Source: Lachnospiraceae bacterium (GTDB lineage: Bacteria; Bacillota; Clostridia; Lachnospirales; Lachnospiraceae). Taken from it: DNA of 64,000 nt. Location: positions 1-64,000 of the forward strand of contig JAILGE010000035.1 in the NCBI GenBank assembly GCA_024697065.1. Reading direction: 5' to 3'. The translations under genes and the position numbers were made by a program. The notes under the pieces were generated by a model, which saw only the letters and a list, made by a program, of their open reading frames with translations, made no database searches and had not been told where the DNA came from. This document shows, one piece after another, positions 53,401 to 62,414 of the stretch (position 1 is its first letter; each line of letters opens with the position of its first letter).

Positions 53401-54594
53401 ATGAAAGTACTTGTAATCAATTGCGGAAGTTCATCACTTAAGTATCAGCTTATCGATTCCGAGACAGAAGGGGTTCTTGCAAAGGGACTTGTTGAGCGTA
53501 TCGGGATCCCGGGAAGTGTGCTCACACACAGACCCGAGGGCAAGGACAAGGTTGTCATCGAGACACCTATGGAAGATCACAATATTGCGGTCAAGCTTGT
53601 GATCGATGCTCTTGTTGATAAGGAGCATGGTGTTATATCAGATCTTTCGGAGATCGGAGCTGTAGGACACAGAGTTGTTCACGGCGGTGAGAAATTCAAT
53701 AAGGCTGTACTCATCACTGAGGCCGTAAAGAAAGATATCGAAGAGCTCAGCGCACTTGCACCTCTTCACAATCCCGCTAATCTGATCGGTATCAATGCAT
53801 GTGAGAAGAATATGCCCGGAGTTCCCCAGGCAGCGATCTTCGATACCGCATTCCATCAGACAATGCCCAAGAGAGCATATATGTACGGTATTCCTTATGA
53901 GTATTATGAGAAGTATAAGGTTCGCCGTTACGGATTCCACGGAACAAGCCATGATTATGTATCTGCCCGTGCTGCTGAGATCCTCGGTAAGGACAGGAAG
54001 GATCTCAGGATAGTAGTATGCCACCTTGGCAACGGCGCTTCCATCTCTGCTGTAAAGAACGGAGAGTGCGTTGATACATCAATGGGTCTTACTCCTCTTG
54101 AGGGACTTATCATGGGAACACGTTCCGGCGATCTTGATCCCGCTATCCTTGATTACATCGGCGAGAAAGAGAATCTTTCCGCTAAGGAAGTAAATACGAT
54201 CCTTAATAAGAAGTCCGGTATCCTCGGCCTTTCCGGCGGTGTTTCATCCGATTTCCGTGATATCGAGGCTGCTATCGCTGCAGGAAATGAGAAGGCAAAG
54301 ACAGCTCTTGAGACATACTGCTACAGAGTGGCAAAATATATTGCTTCATATGCGGTTGCTCTTGGCGGTATCGATGTTATCGCATTTACTGCAGGCGTTG
54401 GTGAGAATACTTATGATGTAAGAAAGCAGGTAACGGATTATCTTGCATTCATGGGTGTTAAGGCTGATGCCGAGAAGCTTAAGATCCGCGGTGAAGAAGC
54501 TGTTATTTCTACTCCTGATTCAAGCATCACCGTGATGATCGTTCCCACAAATGAGGAGCTTGCCATTGCAAGACAGACACTTGCTCTTCTTTGA
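53401..54594 (+). CDS. ackA: Acetate kinase
   Basis: AckA makes ATP and acetate from acetyl phosphate, the energy-conserving end of acetate fermentation. I start at ATG 53401 (GGAGGAG 8 bases upstream), giving the family-standard 397 residues; the ORF-track start lies in the intergenic hairpin. Motifs: [66 protein letters not shown] and TAGVGEN. The usual partner pta is not adjacent here. Confidence 0.96.
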   Translation: MKVLVINCGSSSLKYQLIDSETEGVLAKGLVERIGIPGSVLTHRPEGKDKVVIETPMEDHNIAVKLVIDALVDKEHGVISDLSEIGAVGHRVVHGGEKFNKAVLITEAVKKDIEELSALAPLHNPANLIGINACEKNMPGVPQAAIFDTAFHQTMPKRAYMYGIPYEYYEKYKVRRYGFHGTSHDYVSARAAEILGKDRKDLRIVVCHLGNGASISAVKNGECVDTSMGLTPLEGLIMGTRSGDLDPAILDYIGEKENLSAKEVNTILNKKSGILGLSGGVSSDFRDIEAAIAAGNEKAKTALETYCYRVAKYIASYAVALGGIDVIAFTAGVGENTYDVRKQVTDYLAFMGVKADAEKLKIRGEEAVISTPDSSITVMIVPTNEELAIARQTLALL

Positions 54595-54638
54595 TAAAAG
54601 AACGGCTTGCCATTTCCAAATGAACGTTTTAAAAGAAT

Positions 54639-54670
54639 AAAAAGGATGCTGCGATAAGCGGCATCCTTTT
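54639..54670. terminator. Bidirectional terminator between ackA and mecA
   Basis: AAAAGGATGC...GCATCCTTTT stem with A/T flanks, between converging genes. Confidence 0.85.
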
Positions 54671-54712
54671 AAATTGCTTTTGATCATCTGATAAAAGAGA
54701 GACTCACGTGAT

Positions 54713-55501
54713 CTAAACCTTAGCCAGTGCCTGCAGAGCCATGCTCTCCTTTACGGCCTTAAAATGTTCTCTCACATATGCTTCATAAGCACCTGTCTTA
54801 AAGCTTCTTGTGCAGAAGTCACTGAGTATCATGCACAGATTCTTGTATTCTCCGGCATCAAGGCCTTTTGAATGAACAAGAAGATAATAATCGCCTGTGG
54901 AATTGTCTTTGTAAAGAGCACTGTCTCCGCATGCAAAGTCCTTAAGTGCTTCGGAAGCCGCAAAAAGATTGTCGAGGCTGTTAAATACAAAACACCTGTT
55001 TTCCTTATTTTCGCTGACCGCAGCCTGTTTGGGAGAGGTGTTCTTGTTTGCGGGGAACATCTCGTGCAGGAGGTCCTGTATGGAACGGGCGATGGGCGTG
55101 ACGGGAGGAACAGGAACATTCTTCAGTGACTGCTCTGCCGTATTGTCTGAAACTGCAGGCTCTTCGACCTTCTCGGCGGATTCGTCCGCTTCGGCGAAGG
55201 GGATATCATCCATCTCGTCTTCGGGATCGCTTCCTGTGGGAGCATTGCCGACTACCTTAGTGATAACAAAAACAACCATGCCTGACTGCATGGGAACTAT
55301 CTCTATCATAAGAGGCTTGTCGTCGGCTTCAAAACCAAACTGAAAGCTGGCCTGCTGCATCATATCTCTGAGAAGAGAATTGGCCTGGGCGCTTCCGAAT
55401 GTGAGCTCTCGAAAACTTATCTTCCTTGCGGCAAGATCCTCTTTGGTGAGTATGCATTTTATCTGATTGTCATTGATACGTTCGATCTTCGTGGGAATCA
55501 C
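54713..55501 (-). CDS. MecA-like ClpC adaptor protein
   Basis: MecA family adaptors deliver substrates to ClpCP. The 262 residues show an N-terminal substrate-binding domain (MIPTKIERINDNQIKCILTKEDLAARKI), an acidic/Pro linker (about 95-150), and a C-terminal ClpC-binding domain (CFVFNSLDNLFAASEALKDF, GDYYLLVHSKGLDAGEYKNLCMILSDFC). Order and length fit MecA. It has its own promoter (TTGACT-17-TATACT) and a shared terminator. Confidence 0.87.
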   Translation of the reverse strand: MIPTKIERINDNQIKCILTKEDLAARKISFRELTFGSAQANSLLRDMMQQASFQFGFEADDKPLMIEIVPMQSGMVVFVITKVVGNAPTGSDPEDEMDDIPFAEADESAEKVEEPAVSDNTAEQSLKNVPVPPVTPIARSIQDLLHEMFPANKNTSPKQAAVSENKENRCFVFNSLDNLFAASEALKDFACGDSALYKDNSTGDYYLLVHSKGLDAGEYKNLCMILSDFCTRSFKTGAYEAYVREHFKAVKESMALQALAKV

Positions 55502-55534
55502 ATCCTTTCGTTTTTCCCGTTTATGTTTGCAATT

Positions 55535-55563
55535 AGTATAAGAATTTGACGCTGATTAGTCAA
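55535..55563 (-). promoter_or_regulatory. Predicted mecA promoter
   Basis: On the minus strand TTGACT (55558-55563), 17-base spacer, TATACT (55535-55540), 33 bases before the start codon. Confidence 0.8.
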
Positions 55564-55581
55564 CCGTGGCGAAATTTCCTC

Positions 55582-55610
55582 TTGCATTTGCATTGATACA
55601 TGCGTATAAT
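55582..55610 (+). promoter_or_regulatory. Strong promoter with no ORF downstream
   Basis: TTGCAT, 17-base spacer, TATAAT, with no credible gene for about 570 bases. It drives the RNA candidate below. Confidence 0.68.
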
Positions 55611-55616
55611 GTCCCT

Positions 55617-55800
55617 CGTGAGACGTCGCGGAAATCTCTGTACCGGAAGGGAGAGTGGTTTCCGAACTGCTTCAAGGACGCGGAGAGCGTCACAATTTAA
55701 AAAGATTTCTTATTTTACATCTATTGGGCTATATGCCCGTCTTACAGGTTCGACCTGATCGGTGATCTTTATTCAAGATATTTTTACCGAGACCTGGATT
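55617..55800 (+). ncRNA. Candidate structured RNA (family not recognised)
   Basis: From the start predicted by the promoter, stem-loops follow one after another: CGGAAA-T-CTCT ... AGAG-TGG-TTTCCG, GACGC-GGAGA-GCGTC, GGGC-TATAT-GCCC, AGGT-TCG-ACCT, and CGGTgATCTT ... AAGATatttttACCG. No start codon with ribosome site lies inside. I compared it with the 6S RNA, SRP RNA, RNase P, tmRNA and common riboswitch patterns I know and found no match. The 3' end is uncertain. Confidence 0.35.
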
Positions 55801-55810
55801 TAACTGTGTA

Positions 55811-56181
55811 AAATGCAGAAACGAAATAATACAAAAAAATCGTCTCTTTACTGAAATATGTGGATTTAAATGTTTTATTTTGGTACTCTGCGGCGTTTCT
55901 GAAAAACATACAGACCGGTGTGCGGATCGATGCATACTTTGCCCTTCGGCCGGGATATTTCACGGATTAACTTCTTTTGGAGTGAGGCTTTGGGGTAAAG
56001 CTTTCTTACGGATGAAACCTGTTCATACAGATTTATCAAACGGCAAAAACCTTCTCAGACAAAAATGCCATTTCATCTGTCGGATATTATTGCTGACGTA
56101 AGCGCTCCGGTCTGTTATACTATACGGGTATGGGCTTTTGTGGCCTTATTGAATTTTGTATGAAAGGATCATGCTGCTGCA
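55811..56181 (+). other. Remainder of the 680 bp mecA-GH18 gap
   Basis: No gene is supported. The 73-codon ORF at 55880-56101 has a Cys/Arg-rich, low-plausibility translation and no ribosome site. The GH18 promoter lies at its end. Confidence 0.5.
56113..56121 (+). promoter_or_regulatory. Predicted extended -10 promoter of the GH18 gene
   Basis: TGTTATACT about 60 bases before the ATG; TTGCTG lies 20 bases upstream of the hexamer. Confidence 0.5.
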
Positions 56182-58056
56182 ATGAGCAGAGAAAACGATA
56201 TCAGAAAGAAGAAAAGAAGAAAACAGACCGGAAGTGAAAGACAGAAAGGTCCTGACAGAGAAACACTCAGAGACTTTAGGAATAAAGTGATCGCATTTCT
56301 TGTGACGATCCTTCTTATAGTAGTGATAATAGCGATAGCATTCGGATCCAGGATAAAGGCTGCAATGCAGGCTGAGGGCGGATTCGGATTGCATACTGTC
56401 ATGGCGGTGCTCTATCCGGAGAAATACTCCTATTCGACCCAGATGGCAAATCTGAACGAGTATTTCCAGCTTTTCTCGGATGGAGATGTGGCCATCATCC
56501 TTCAGGACGAGAGGATCAACTCCAGAGCGAAGCTTTTGAATGAACATATCTATTTTTCTTCGGATACGGTTTCCGATCTTTTTACGGACCGGTTCTATAT
56601 AAATGATGAGGAAAATGTTCTGTTATATACCACTGCAGATGATATTTACCGTGTTGCGATCGGCAAGGACAGCAACAGTTATTCAACGAATCTTGACGGG
56701 GTCGTGAACTTCGGATATCCCATTGCCGTAAGAGCAAATGACGGAACACTTTATATAGCTGCGGATTATGTGAAGCTGTTTGCCAACTTCTCATATGATT
56801 TTTACAGTGAACCCAATCGTATGCAGGTTTACACGCAGTGGGGAAGTGATCGTGTGGCGCAGGTAAATGCCGATACTCAGGTGCGCTACCAGGGCGGCAT
56901 AAAGAGCAATGTCCTTCGTGCCATAAGTGCGGGTGAAAGTGTTGAAGTACTTGAGACCATGGAGAACTGGACCAAGGTTAAGACCGATGACTGCTTTATC
57001 GGATATATCGAGAACAACAAGCTTTCGGAATATACGGATGTGGTAAGGACACCTGTTACGGATGCCTATGATCCCGTAGCGGACTATTCGGGCAAGAGTA
57101 TCAGAGCGGATGAGCCTATTTTCCTGGGCTTTCATCAGATAGGCGTTACCGATGACGGTACGGCGCTGGAAAAAGTAACCGAGGGAAAGAACGGCATAAA
57201 TGTTGTATCTCCCACATGGTATTATCTTCGTGATTCCGACGGATCGTATCTGGATAACGGAACCGCTTCTTACGTCAACGCGGCCCATGCGAAGGGGTAC
57301 AAGGTTTGGGCGCTGTTAGAGGATATGACAAATGAGTTTGATGAATATGAACTTTTTTCTTCATCCGAAAACAGAAAGAATCTTATAGATAACCTGATCA
57401 ACAGTCTGACCACTGTAGGTGCGGACGGTATCAATGTTGACCTTGAGAAGATAGATACCAAAACGGGACCTCACTACGTACAGTTCCTGCGTGAGCTTTC
57501 CATAGAGACCAGAAAGAACGGCCTGGTGCTTTCGGTTGATGATTATGCTCCGAATGAAGGAAACAGATATTACAACTATAAGGAGCAGGGACTGGTTGCG
57601 GATTATGTGATGCTGATGCAGTACAATGAGCATTGGAACGGATCCGATGCGGGTTCGGTGGCATCTGCCGTCTTTGTTGAAAAAGGTATAGACAATACTG
57701 TGGCGCTTGGAGTTCCGGCGGAGAAGATCGTGAGCATACTTCCTTTCTACACCAGGATATGGAAAGTTGAAGGAAGCGAGACCAGCTCGGATGCTGTGGG
57801 AATGGATCTGGCATCAGCATTTGCGGTCAACCATTCAATAGAGCTTGTCTGGGATGATGAGTTGTGCCAGAACTACGGCGAAGTAACGGAAGGATCGGCA
57901 AAATATATGGTTTGGATAGAGGACGAAGCTTCCATGAAGGCTAAGCTTGGCATAGTGGAAGGGAAAGGTGTTGCCGGTGTTGGCGGATGGAGACTGGGGC
58001 TTGAATCCGAAGGAACATGGGATTGGTTTACCGCAGCCCTTTCATCCGGACAGTGA
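56182..58056 (+). CDS. Membrane-anchored GH18 family glycosidase with SH3-like domain
   Basis: The 624 residues have a basic cytoplasmic stub, one membrane helix (about 36-54, KVIAFLVTILLIVVIIAIAF) and a stalk with copper-amine-oxidase-N-like/SH3-like segments (ISAGESVEVLETMENWTKVKTDDCFIGYIENN, about 250-285). A C-terminal GH18 barrel follows. Its catalytic motif is GADGINVDLE (DxxxxDxE, acid Glu422), with the further strand YVMLMQYNEH. The domain order resembles spore- or wall-associated SleL/YdhD-type N-acetylglucosaminidases, so peptidoglycan is the likely substrate. tsaC follows after 19 bases. Confidence 0.85.
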   Translation: MSRENDIRKKKRRKQTGSERQKGPDRETLRDFRNKVIAFLVTILLIVVIIAIAFGSRIKAAMQAEGGFGLHTVMAVLYPEKYSYSTQMANLNEYFQLFSDGDVAIILQDERINSRAKLLNEHIYFSSDTVSDLFTDRFYINDEENVLLYTTADDIYRVAIGKDSNSYSTNLDGVVNFGYPIAVRANDGTLYIAADYVKLFANFSYDFYSEPNRMQVYTQWGSDRVAQVNADTQVRYQGGIKSNVLRAISAGESVEVLETMENWTKVKTDDCFIGYIENNKLSEYTDVVRTPVTDAYDPVADYSGKSIRADEPIFLGFHQIGVTDDGTALEKVTEGKNGINVVSPTWYYLRDSDGSYLDNGTASYVNAAHAKGYKVWALLEDMTNEFDEYELFSSSENRKNLIDNLINSLTTVGADGINVDLEKIDTKTGPHYVQFLRELSIETRKNGLVLSVDDYAPNEGNRYYNYKEQGLVADYVMLMQYNEHWNGSDAGSVASAVFVEKGIDNTVALGVPAEKIVSILPFYTRIWKVEGSETSSDAVGMDLASAFAVNHSIELVWDDELCQNYGEVTEGSAKYMVWIEDEASMKAKLGIVEGKGVAGVGGWRLGLESEGTWDWFTAALSSGQ

Positions 58057-58075
58057 TGGATACGAGAGGCGTAAA

Positions 58076-59125
58076 ATGATAACTAAACTTGTAAAGAGTG
58101 AACCGGGAAGCCCTGACAGAGCTGTTATGGAAGAAGCCGGTGATATCATTGCAAAGGGCGGACTTGTGGCATTTCCCACTGAGACCGTGTACGGATTGGG
58201 AGGGGATGCTCTTAATCCCGAATCTTCAAAGAAAATTTATGCGGCAAAGGGGAGACCTTCGGATAATCCGCTGATAGTGCATATTGCGGATATGGATCAT
58301 CTTCCGGCCATATGTGAGAGCGTACCGGAAAACATGATAAAGCTTGCTGAGGTTTTCTGGCCGGGACCGCTTACGATGATAGTGAAGAAAAGCGGACTGG
58401 TACCCCGGGAGACCACAGGAGGACTGGATACGGTAGCCATAAGGATGCCGGATCATGCCACCGCACTTGAATTCATCAAGGCTTCCGGCGGATACATAGC
58501 CGCCCCCAGCGCCAATACTTCCGGACGCCCCAGCCCTACCCTTGCGTCCCATGTTAAGGATGACCTTGACGGCAGGATCGAAATGATAATCGATGGCGGG
58601 GAAGTTGGCATAGGTGTAGAATCCACCATAGTGGATCTTTCGGAAGGAAAACCCACCATACTCAGGCCGGGATATGTGACAAGAGAGATGTTAGAGAGAG
58701 TGTTGGGAGAAGTGGATGTGGATCGCACCATTCTCTCCGGAACAAGTACTCAGGCGCCCAAGGCACCGGGAATGAAGTACAGACATTACGCTCCCCATGG
58801 AGAAATGACGATAGTTGAGGGGGACAGTAAGGAAGTCATCCGTGTGATCAACGAAAATGTTGCCGCAGCGAAAGCTATGGGTAAGAAGACTGCCGTGCTC
58901 TGTACGGATGAGACGGAGCCCTATATCAAGGCTGATGTGATTAAGAGTGCCGGCAGCAGAGCTGATGAACATGAGATAGCAAGGCATCTGTATCGCATAC
59001 TCAGAGAGTTTGATGACGAGAAGGCTGATGTTATATTCTCGGAAGGCTTTTCTGCAGACGGCTTCGGACAGGCGGTTATGAACAGGCTGCTTAAGGCGGC
59101 AGGTTTTAATGTAAAAAAAATATAA
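58076..59125 (+). CDS. L-threonylcarbamoyladenylate synthase (Sua5/TsaC)
   Basis: It makes threonylcarbamoyl-AMP for the t6A37 modification of ANN-decoding tRNAs. I start at ATG 58076 after GAGAGGCG; the ORF-track start overlaps the GH18 gene. The 349 residues have the YrdC domain (GGLVAFPTETVYGLGGDALN, KIYAAKGRPSDNPLIVHI, AAPSANTSGRPSPT) plus the C-terminal Sua5 domain (PGMKYRHYAPHGEM), so this is the two-domain Sua5 type. It leads a run of tightly spaced genes: rpiB, dCMP deaminase and a hydrolase. Confidence 0.94.
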   Translation: MITKLVKSEPGSPDRAVMEEAGDIIAKGGLVAFPTETVYGLGGDALNPESSKKIYAAKGRPSDNPLIVHIADMDHLPAICESVPENMIKLAEVFWPGPLTMIVKKSGLVPRETTGGLDTVAIRMPDHATALEFIKASGGYIAAPSANTSGRPSPTLASHVKDDLDGRIEMIIDGGEVGIGVESTIVDLSEGKPTILRPGYVTREMLERVLGEVDVDRTILSGTSTQAPKAPGMKYRHYAPHGEMTIVEGDSKEVIRVINENVAAAKAMGKKTAVLCTDETEPYIKADVIKSAGSRADEHEIARHLYRILREFDDEKADVIFSEGFSADGFGQAVMNRLLKAAGFNVKKI

Positions 59126-59140
59126 GGGGGTTATTCAGGC

Positions 59141-59602
59141 ATGAATGCGAAAAAGGTTTCTATCGGAAGCGATCACGGCGGTTTCGAGCTCAAGGAGAGA
59201 TTAAAGAAGTTCCTCGAGGACAAGGGCTTTGAAGTTACTGATCACGGATGCTATAGCAAGGAATCCGTTGATTATCCCAGGTTTGTTACCCCTGTTGCAG
59301 CCGACGTGTTAAGCGGTAAGGCCGATAAGGGCATCGTGATTTGTACTACAGGTATAGGTGTCAGCATTACGGCCAATAAGATCAGGGGCATACGTTGTGC
59401 GCTCTGCCATAACGAGCATACCGCCAGGATGACCAGGCTTCATAATGATACCAATATGCTGGCGTTGGGAGCTGCTGAGGTATCCGAGGTTATGGCTGAT
59501 ACGATCGCCGAGATCTTCCTTACCACTGATTTTTCCGGAGAGGAAAAACATCAGAGACGAATAGATCTTATTACAGCGGTTGAAGCGGGAGAGGAAATCT
59601 GA
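59141..59602 (+). CDS. rpiB: Ribose-5-phosphate isomerase B
   Basis: RpiB interconverts ribose-5-phosphate and ribulose-5-phosphate. The 153 residues carry KVSIGSDHGGFELKERL, DYPRF, the catalytic-loop IVICTTGIGVSITANKIRGIRCALCHNEHTA (Cys base), and RLHNDTNMLALG. It starts 15 bases after tsaC with GGGGG upstream, and overlaps no gene. Note that prs, which uses its product, lies elsewhere in the window. Confidence 0.95.
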   Translation: MNAKKVSIGSDHGGFELKERLKKFLEDKGFEVTDHGCYSKESVDYPRFVTPVAADVLSGKADKGIVICTTGIGVSITANKIRGIRCALCHNEHTARMTRLHNDTNMLALGAAEVSEVMADTIAEIFLTTDFSGEEKHQRRIDLITAVEAGEEI

Positions 59603-59603
59603 G

Positions 59604-60095
59604 ATGGAGAAGATACGCAAGAGAAGCGGATATATAAGTTGGGATGAGTATTTTATGGGTATTTCAAAGCTTGCCGCAATGCGCTCTAAAGATCCAAACA
59701 CTCAGGTGGGAGCCTGCATAGTAAGCCTTGAGAACAAGATCCTTTCCATGGGTTACAACGGTTTTCCCAATGGTGTAAGCGATGATGAGTTTCCATGGGC
59801 GAGAGAGGGGGATGAGGTTGATACCAAGTACCCTTACGTGACTCACGGAGAGATGAATGCGATACTTAATTACAGAGGCGGATCTCTTGAGGGTACCAAG
59901 TTATACGTTACTCTGTTTCCCTGCAATGAATGTGCCAAGGCGATAATCCAGGCGGGCATAAAGACTGTGGTTTACGCCGATGATAAATATGACGGAACAC
60001 CTTCGAATGTGGCAGCAAAGCGGCTGTTCAATGCGGCCGGTATACGCTACTACCGTTATCAGGAGACCGGAAGAAAAGTAGAGATAGATCTTTGA
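59604..60095 (+). CDS. dCMP deaminase family protein (ComEB-like)
   Basis: A zinc deaminase converting dCMP to dUMP for dTTP synthesis. Start at ATG 59604 (GGGAGAGG upstream), one base after rpiB; 163 residues. SWDEYFMGISKLAAMRSKDPNTQVGACIV opens the fold; zinc ligands are in VTHGEMNAIL and LFPCNECAKAI. An insertion with acidic residues (EGDEVDTKYPY) lies before the HGE motif. Allosteric-site details cannot be judged. Confidence 0.92.
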   Translation: MEKIRKRSGYISWDEYFMGISKLAAMRSKDPNTQVGACIVSLENKILSMGYNGFPNGVSDDEFPWAREGDEVDTKYPYVTHGEMNAILNYRGGSLEGTKLYVTLFPCNECAKAIIQAGIKTVVYADDKYDGTPSNVAAKRLFNAAGIRYYRYQETGRKVEIDL

Positions 60096-61339
60096 AAAAG
60101 AGAAGACACGACAGTTTGATGAGAAAAGCCATCGGTCTGTTCCTGCCTGCGGTGGGAACACTCTTTTTTGCGTGCATTTATCCCTCCTGTATGTTACCTG
60201 TAAGGGCGGATAATACAACAACAACCACCACAAAGGAACAGCTTGACGAGGCGGCGGAGAAGAAGAAAGAAAAGGAACAGGAACTTGAGGGTGCCAGAAA
60301 GGATCTGGAGATCACAAGAGCCAACCTGAGAGGTCTTGAGGGTCAGAAGAATACATACCAGGGACAGATGGAACTGTTGAACTGTAATCTTCAGCTGGTG
60401 GCGGATAACCTCGCTGTTCTTGAGAATTCCATGGAGATCAAGCAGATCGAGATCGATGAGACCATGGCGATACTTGAGGAAACGAGACAGAGCAGACTGG
60501 ACCAGTATGAGAGCATGAAGGCCAGGATCAAATATTTTTATGAGACCGGTCAGGATGATTATCTGGAACTCCTTTTTTCGGCAGACAGCTTTGGAGAGAT
60601 GCTCAATTACGCCGAATATCTTGAAGAGCTTTCGGCGTATGACCGTGCCATGATTGAAAAATATGCGGAGACGGAGAGTCTGATAGCCGCTAAGGAAGCG
60701 GAGCTGGAAGATGAAATGCAGGAGCTTGAAGATATGAAAGCAGAGACGGAGGCGGAGCAGGACAGAGTCACCGGTATGATAAATGATACTGCCGCAAATA
60801 TTGCCATCACTGCCGATAATATCAATATGACGCAGGCAGCTGCCGATGCGTATGAAAACCAGGTGGATATGAAGGCTGCGGAAGCGGCCAAGGCAGCAGC
60901 GGATTATGCTGCCATAAAGGCAAAGTATGAAGAGGAATTAAGACTGTCAAAGCTGGCAGCGGCCTCTGCATGGAGAGATATCTCTGAAGTGACATTTGAG
61001 GAGGGAGACAGATATCTGCTTGCCAATCTCATATACTGTGAAGCCGGCGGAGAACCCTACGAAGGCCAGGTGGCGGTAGGCGCGGTAGTCATCAACCGTG
61101 TGCTCAGTTCACGCTATCCGCAGACGGTCACAGGGGTTATATATCAGAGGTCCCAGTTTGCGCCTGTGGGTGACGGACACCTTGCCAGCGCACTTGCCAA
61201 TAACAAGGCGACTGCCAGTTGCTATCAGGCAGCAGATGTTGCCATGGGCGGTACTACCAATGTTGGTAACTGCCTGTATTTCAGAACTCCGATCCCCGGA
61301 CTTACCGGACTCCAGATCGGAGGACATATCTTTTACTGA
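60092..61339 (+). CDS. Secreted coiled-coil protein with SleB/CwlJ-type cell-wall hydrolase domain
   Basis: The TTG at 60092 overlaps the previous stop (TTGA); an ATG at 60119 giving MRKAIGLFLPAVGTLFFAC is an alternative with the signal peptide still intact. Residues 45-295 are a long coiled coil (EQLDEAAEKKKEKEQELEGA) of the PcsB/EnvC type. The C-terminal Hydrolase_2 domain is LLANLIYCEAGGEPYEGQVAVGAVVINRVLSSRYP, with the catalytic Glu in CEAGGE, and RSQFAPVGDGHLA. It would cut peptidoglycan during growth or spore germination; the coiled coil suggests control by a partner such as FtsEX, which is inference. Confidence 0.85.
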   Translation: MKKRRHDSLMRKAIGLFLPAVGTLFFACIYPSCMLPVRADNTTTTTTKEQLDEAAEKKKEKEQELEGARKDLEITRANLRGLEGQKNTYQGQMELLNCNLQLVADNLAVLENSMEIKQIEIDETMAILEETRQSRLDQYESMKARIKYFYETGQDDYLELLFSADSFGEMLNYAEYLEELSAYDRAMIEKYAETESLIAAKEAELEDEMQELEDMKAETEAEQDRVTGMINDTAANIAITADNINMTQAAADAYENQVDMKAAEAAKAAADYAAIKAKYEEELRLSKLAAASAWRDISEVTFEEGDRYLLANLIYCEAGGEPYEGQVAVGAVVINRVLSSRYPQTVTGVIYQRSQFAPVGDGHLASALANNKATASCYQAADVAMGGTTNVGNCLYFRTPIPGLTGLQIGGHIFY

Positions 61340-61359
61340 CCGTCTGTTACAGATCCAAG

Positions 61360-62022
61360 TTAACGATCTTTATCATCGATATCTTTCTGTATGAGTTCTT
61401 CCGATGTATATTTCTGAAATATCCTTATAAGAAAAACAGAAAAGAAATAGAACAAAGCGGCAAAACCCATGAAAAGGAATATGCTGCCTGTTGCTATCAT
61501 GGCCTTGTTGCTGGATACAGCGACTTTCATTATGAGAAGGATGATGAAAGTAAAGAATATGGTGGTGGGCAGATTGCCGAAGCTGATCAGCACACAGTTT
61601 TTTAGCAGTGCTTTTACGCCAGTTTCATAAGTTGCCAAAAGCGGATAGATATAGAGTGCTATCGAAAGAAATATGTATAAAACGATGAGCACGGGGAACT
61701 GAAGCCATCTGTATTCCTCTCCCAATATAAAATAGATGATATAGAGATCTGCGGATAAAAATACCGTGATGATCATCAAAACCAGCCAGATCAGGGTGCT
61801 GCGTTTGAATTCACTCTTAAAAGTCTTAAAGAAAGTCTTTACCACAGGGGGATCTTCCCTGCGGATCCTTTTTAACAATACCGAATATGCTGAGCAGACC
61901 GCAGCTCCGGCGGTTATGACGGGGATGGATGTGATGACAAAGAGGATATTCACAACGATCAGGTCTGCAAGAAAATTAAGAAATCTGATGAAGGGACTGT
62001 TTGATTCAAATATGGACTTCAC
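61360..62022 (-). CDS. YesL family (DUF624) membrane protein
   Basis: A 220-residue protein with five or six membrane helices. FLNFLADLIVVNILFVITSIPVITAGAAVCSAYSVLLKRIRRE is the DUF624 signature. YesL proteins are found next to carbohydrate ABC transporter genes, as here, where a sugar-binding protein is divergent from it. Their function is unknown. It converges with the SleB-like gene, the two stops being about 20 bases apart. Confidence 0.88.
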   Translation of the reverse strand: MKSIFESNSPFIRFLNFLADLIVVNILFVITSIPVITAGAAVCSAYSVLLKRIRREDPPVVKTFFKTFKSEFKRSTLIWLVLMIITVFLSADLYIIYFILGEEYRWLQFPVLIVLYIFLSIALYIYPLLATYETGVKALLKNCVLISFGNLPTTIFFTFIILLIMKVAVSSNKAMIATGSIFLFMGFAALFYFFSVFLIRIFQKYTSEELIQKDIDDKDR

Positions 62023-62414
62023 AATTATTGCCTCCGTTAAGAGATTTTTTGATGATAAACGCAGTTAAAAGCAAAAAGTGCGTGACTTCAGTATATCGTA
62101 TTTACATTGATTTGGGACCAATAATGTAACATGTTAGACAAAAGATTTTAAAGTTTGTTAACACTTGATTAAAAATTGTCGTGAATATACACAAATTCAA
62201 AACTCAAACTTAGGAATAATATATAAAAAAAATAGACAAAAAATGAACGGATTGTTTTAATGGCAATAAAAGTTCACAATAGAGCAATTTTTGGAGAGAA
62301 TAAAATTGGTGAAAATTCTATAATCTTACTTGGTTGGAGCGGATATAAGGGCCTATATCTGTGAAGACTGCACAAATACTCGTAACGTAAACAAAATAGC
62401 AAAGGAGACTAATT
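62023..62414 (+). promoter_or_regulatory. Divergent control region of yesL and the sugar-binding protein gene
   Basis: This 390-base AT-rich gap has no ORF. A TATAAT at 62319-62324 is a likely -10 for the binding protein, with no good -35. Downstream lies GATATA/TATATC (62342-62359) around AGGGCC, a possible operator or leader hairpin. AAAGGAGA is the ribosome site. No catabolite (cre) site was identified with confidence. Confidence 0.45.

Noticed and set aside
55736-55768. tRNA fragment, because of GGTTCGACC
   Set aside because: The TTCGA is enclosed in a 4-bp hairpin with no acceptor, D or anticodon arm around it.
55617-55800. 6S RNA, SRP RNA, tmRNA or RNase P
   Set aside because: The terminal stem of 6S (complement of the 5' end) is missing, and the diagnostic motifs of the other RNAs are absent.
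55880-56101. 73-aa ORF before the GH18 gene
   Set aside because: No ribosome site, improbable composition, and it overlaps the GH18 promoter region.
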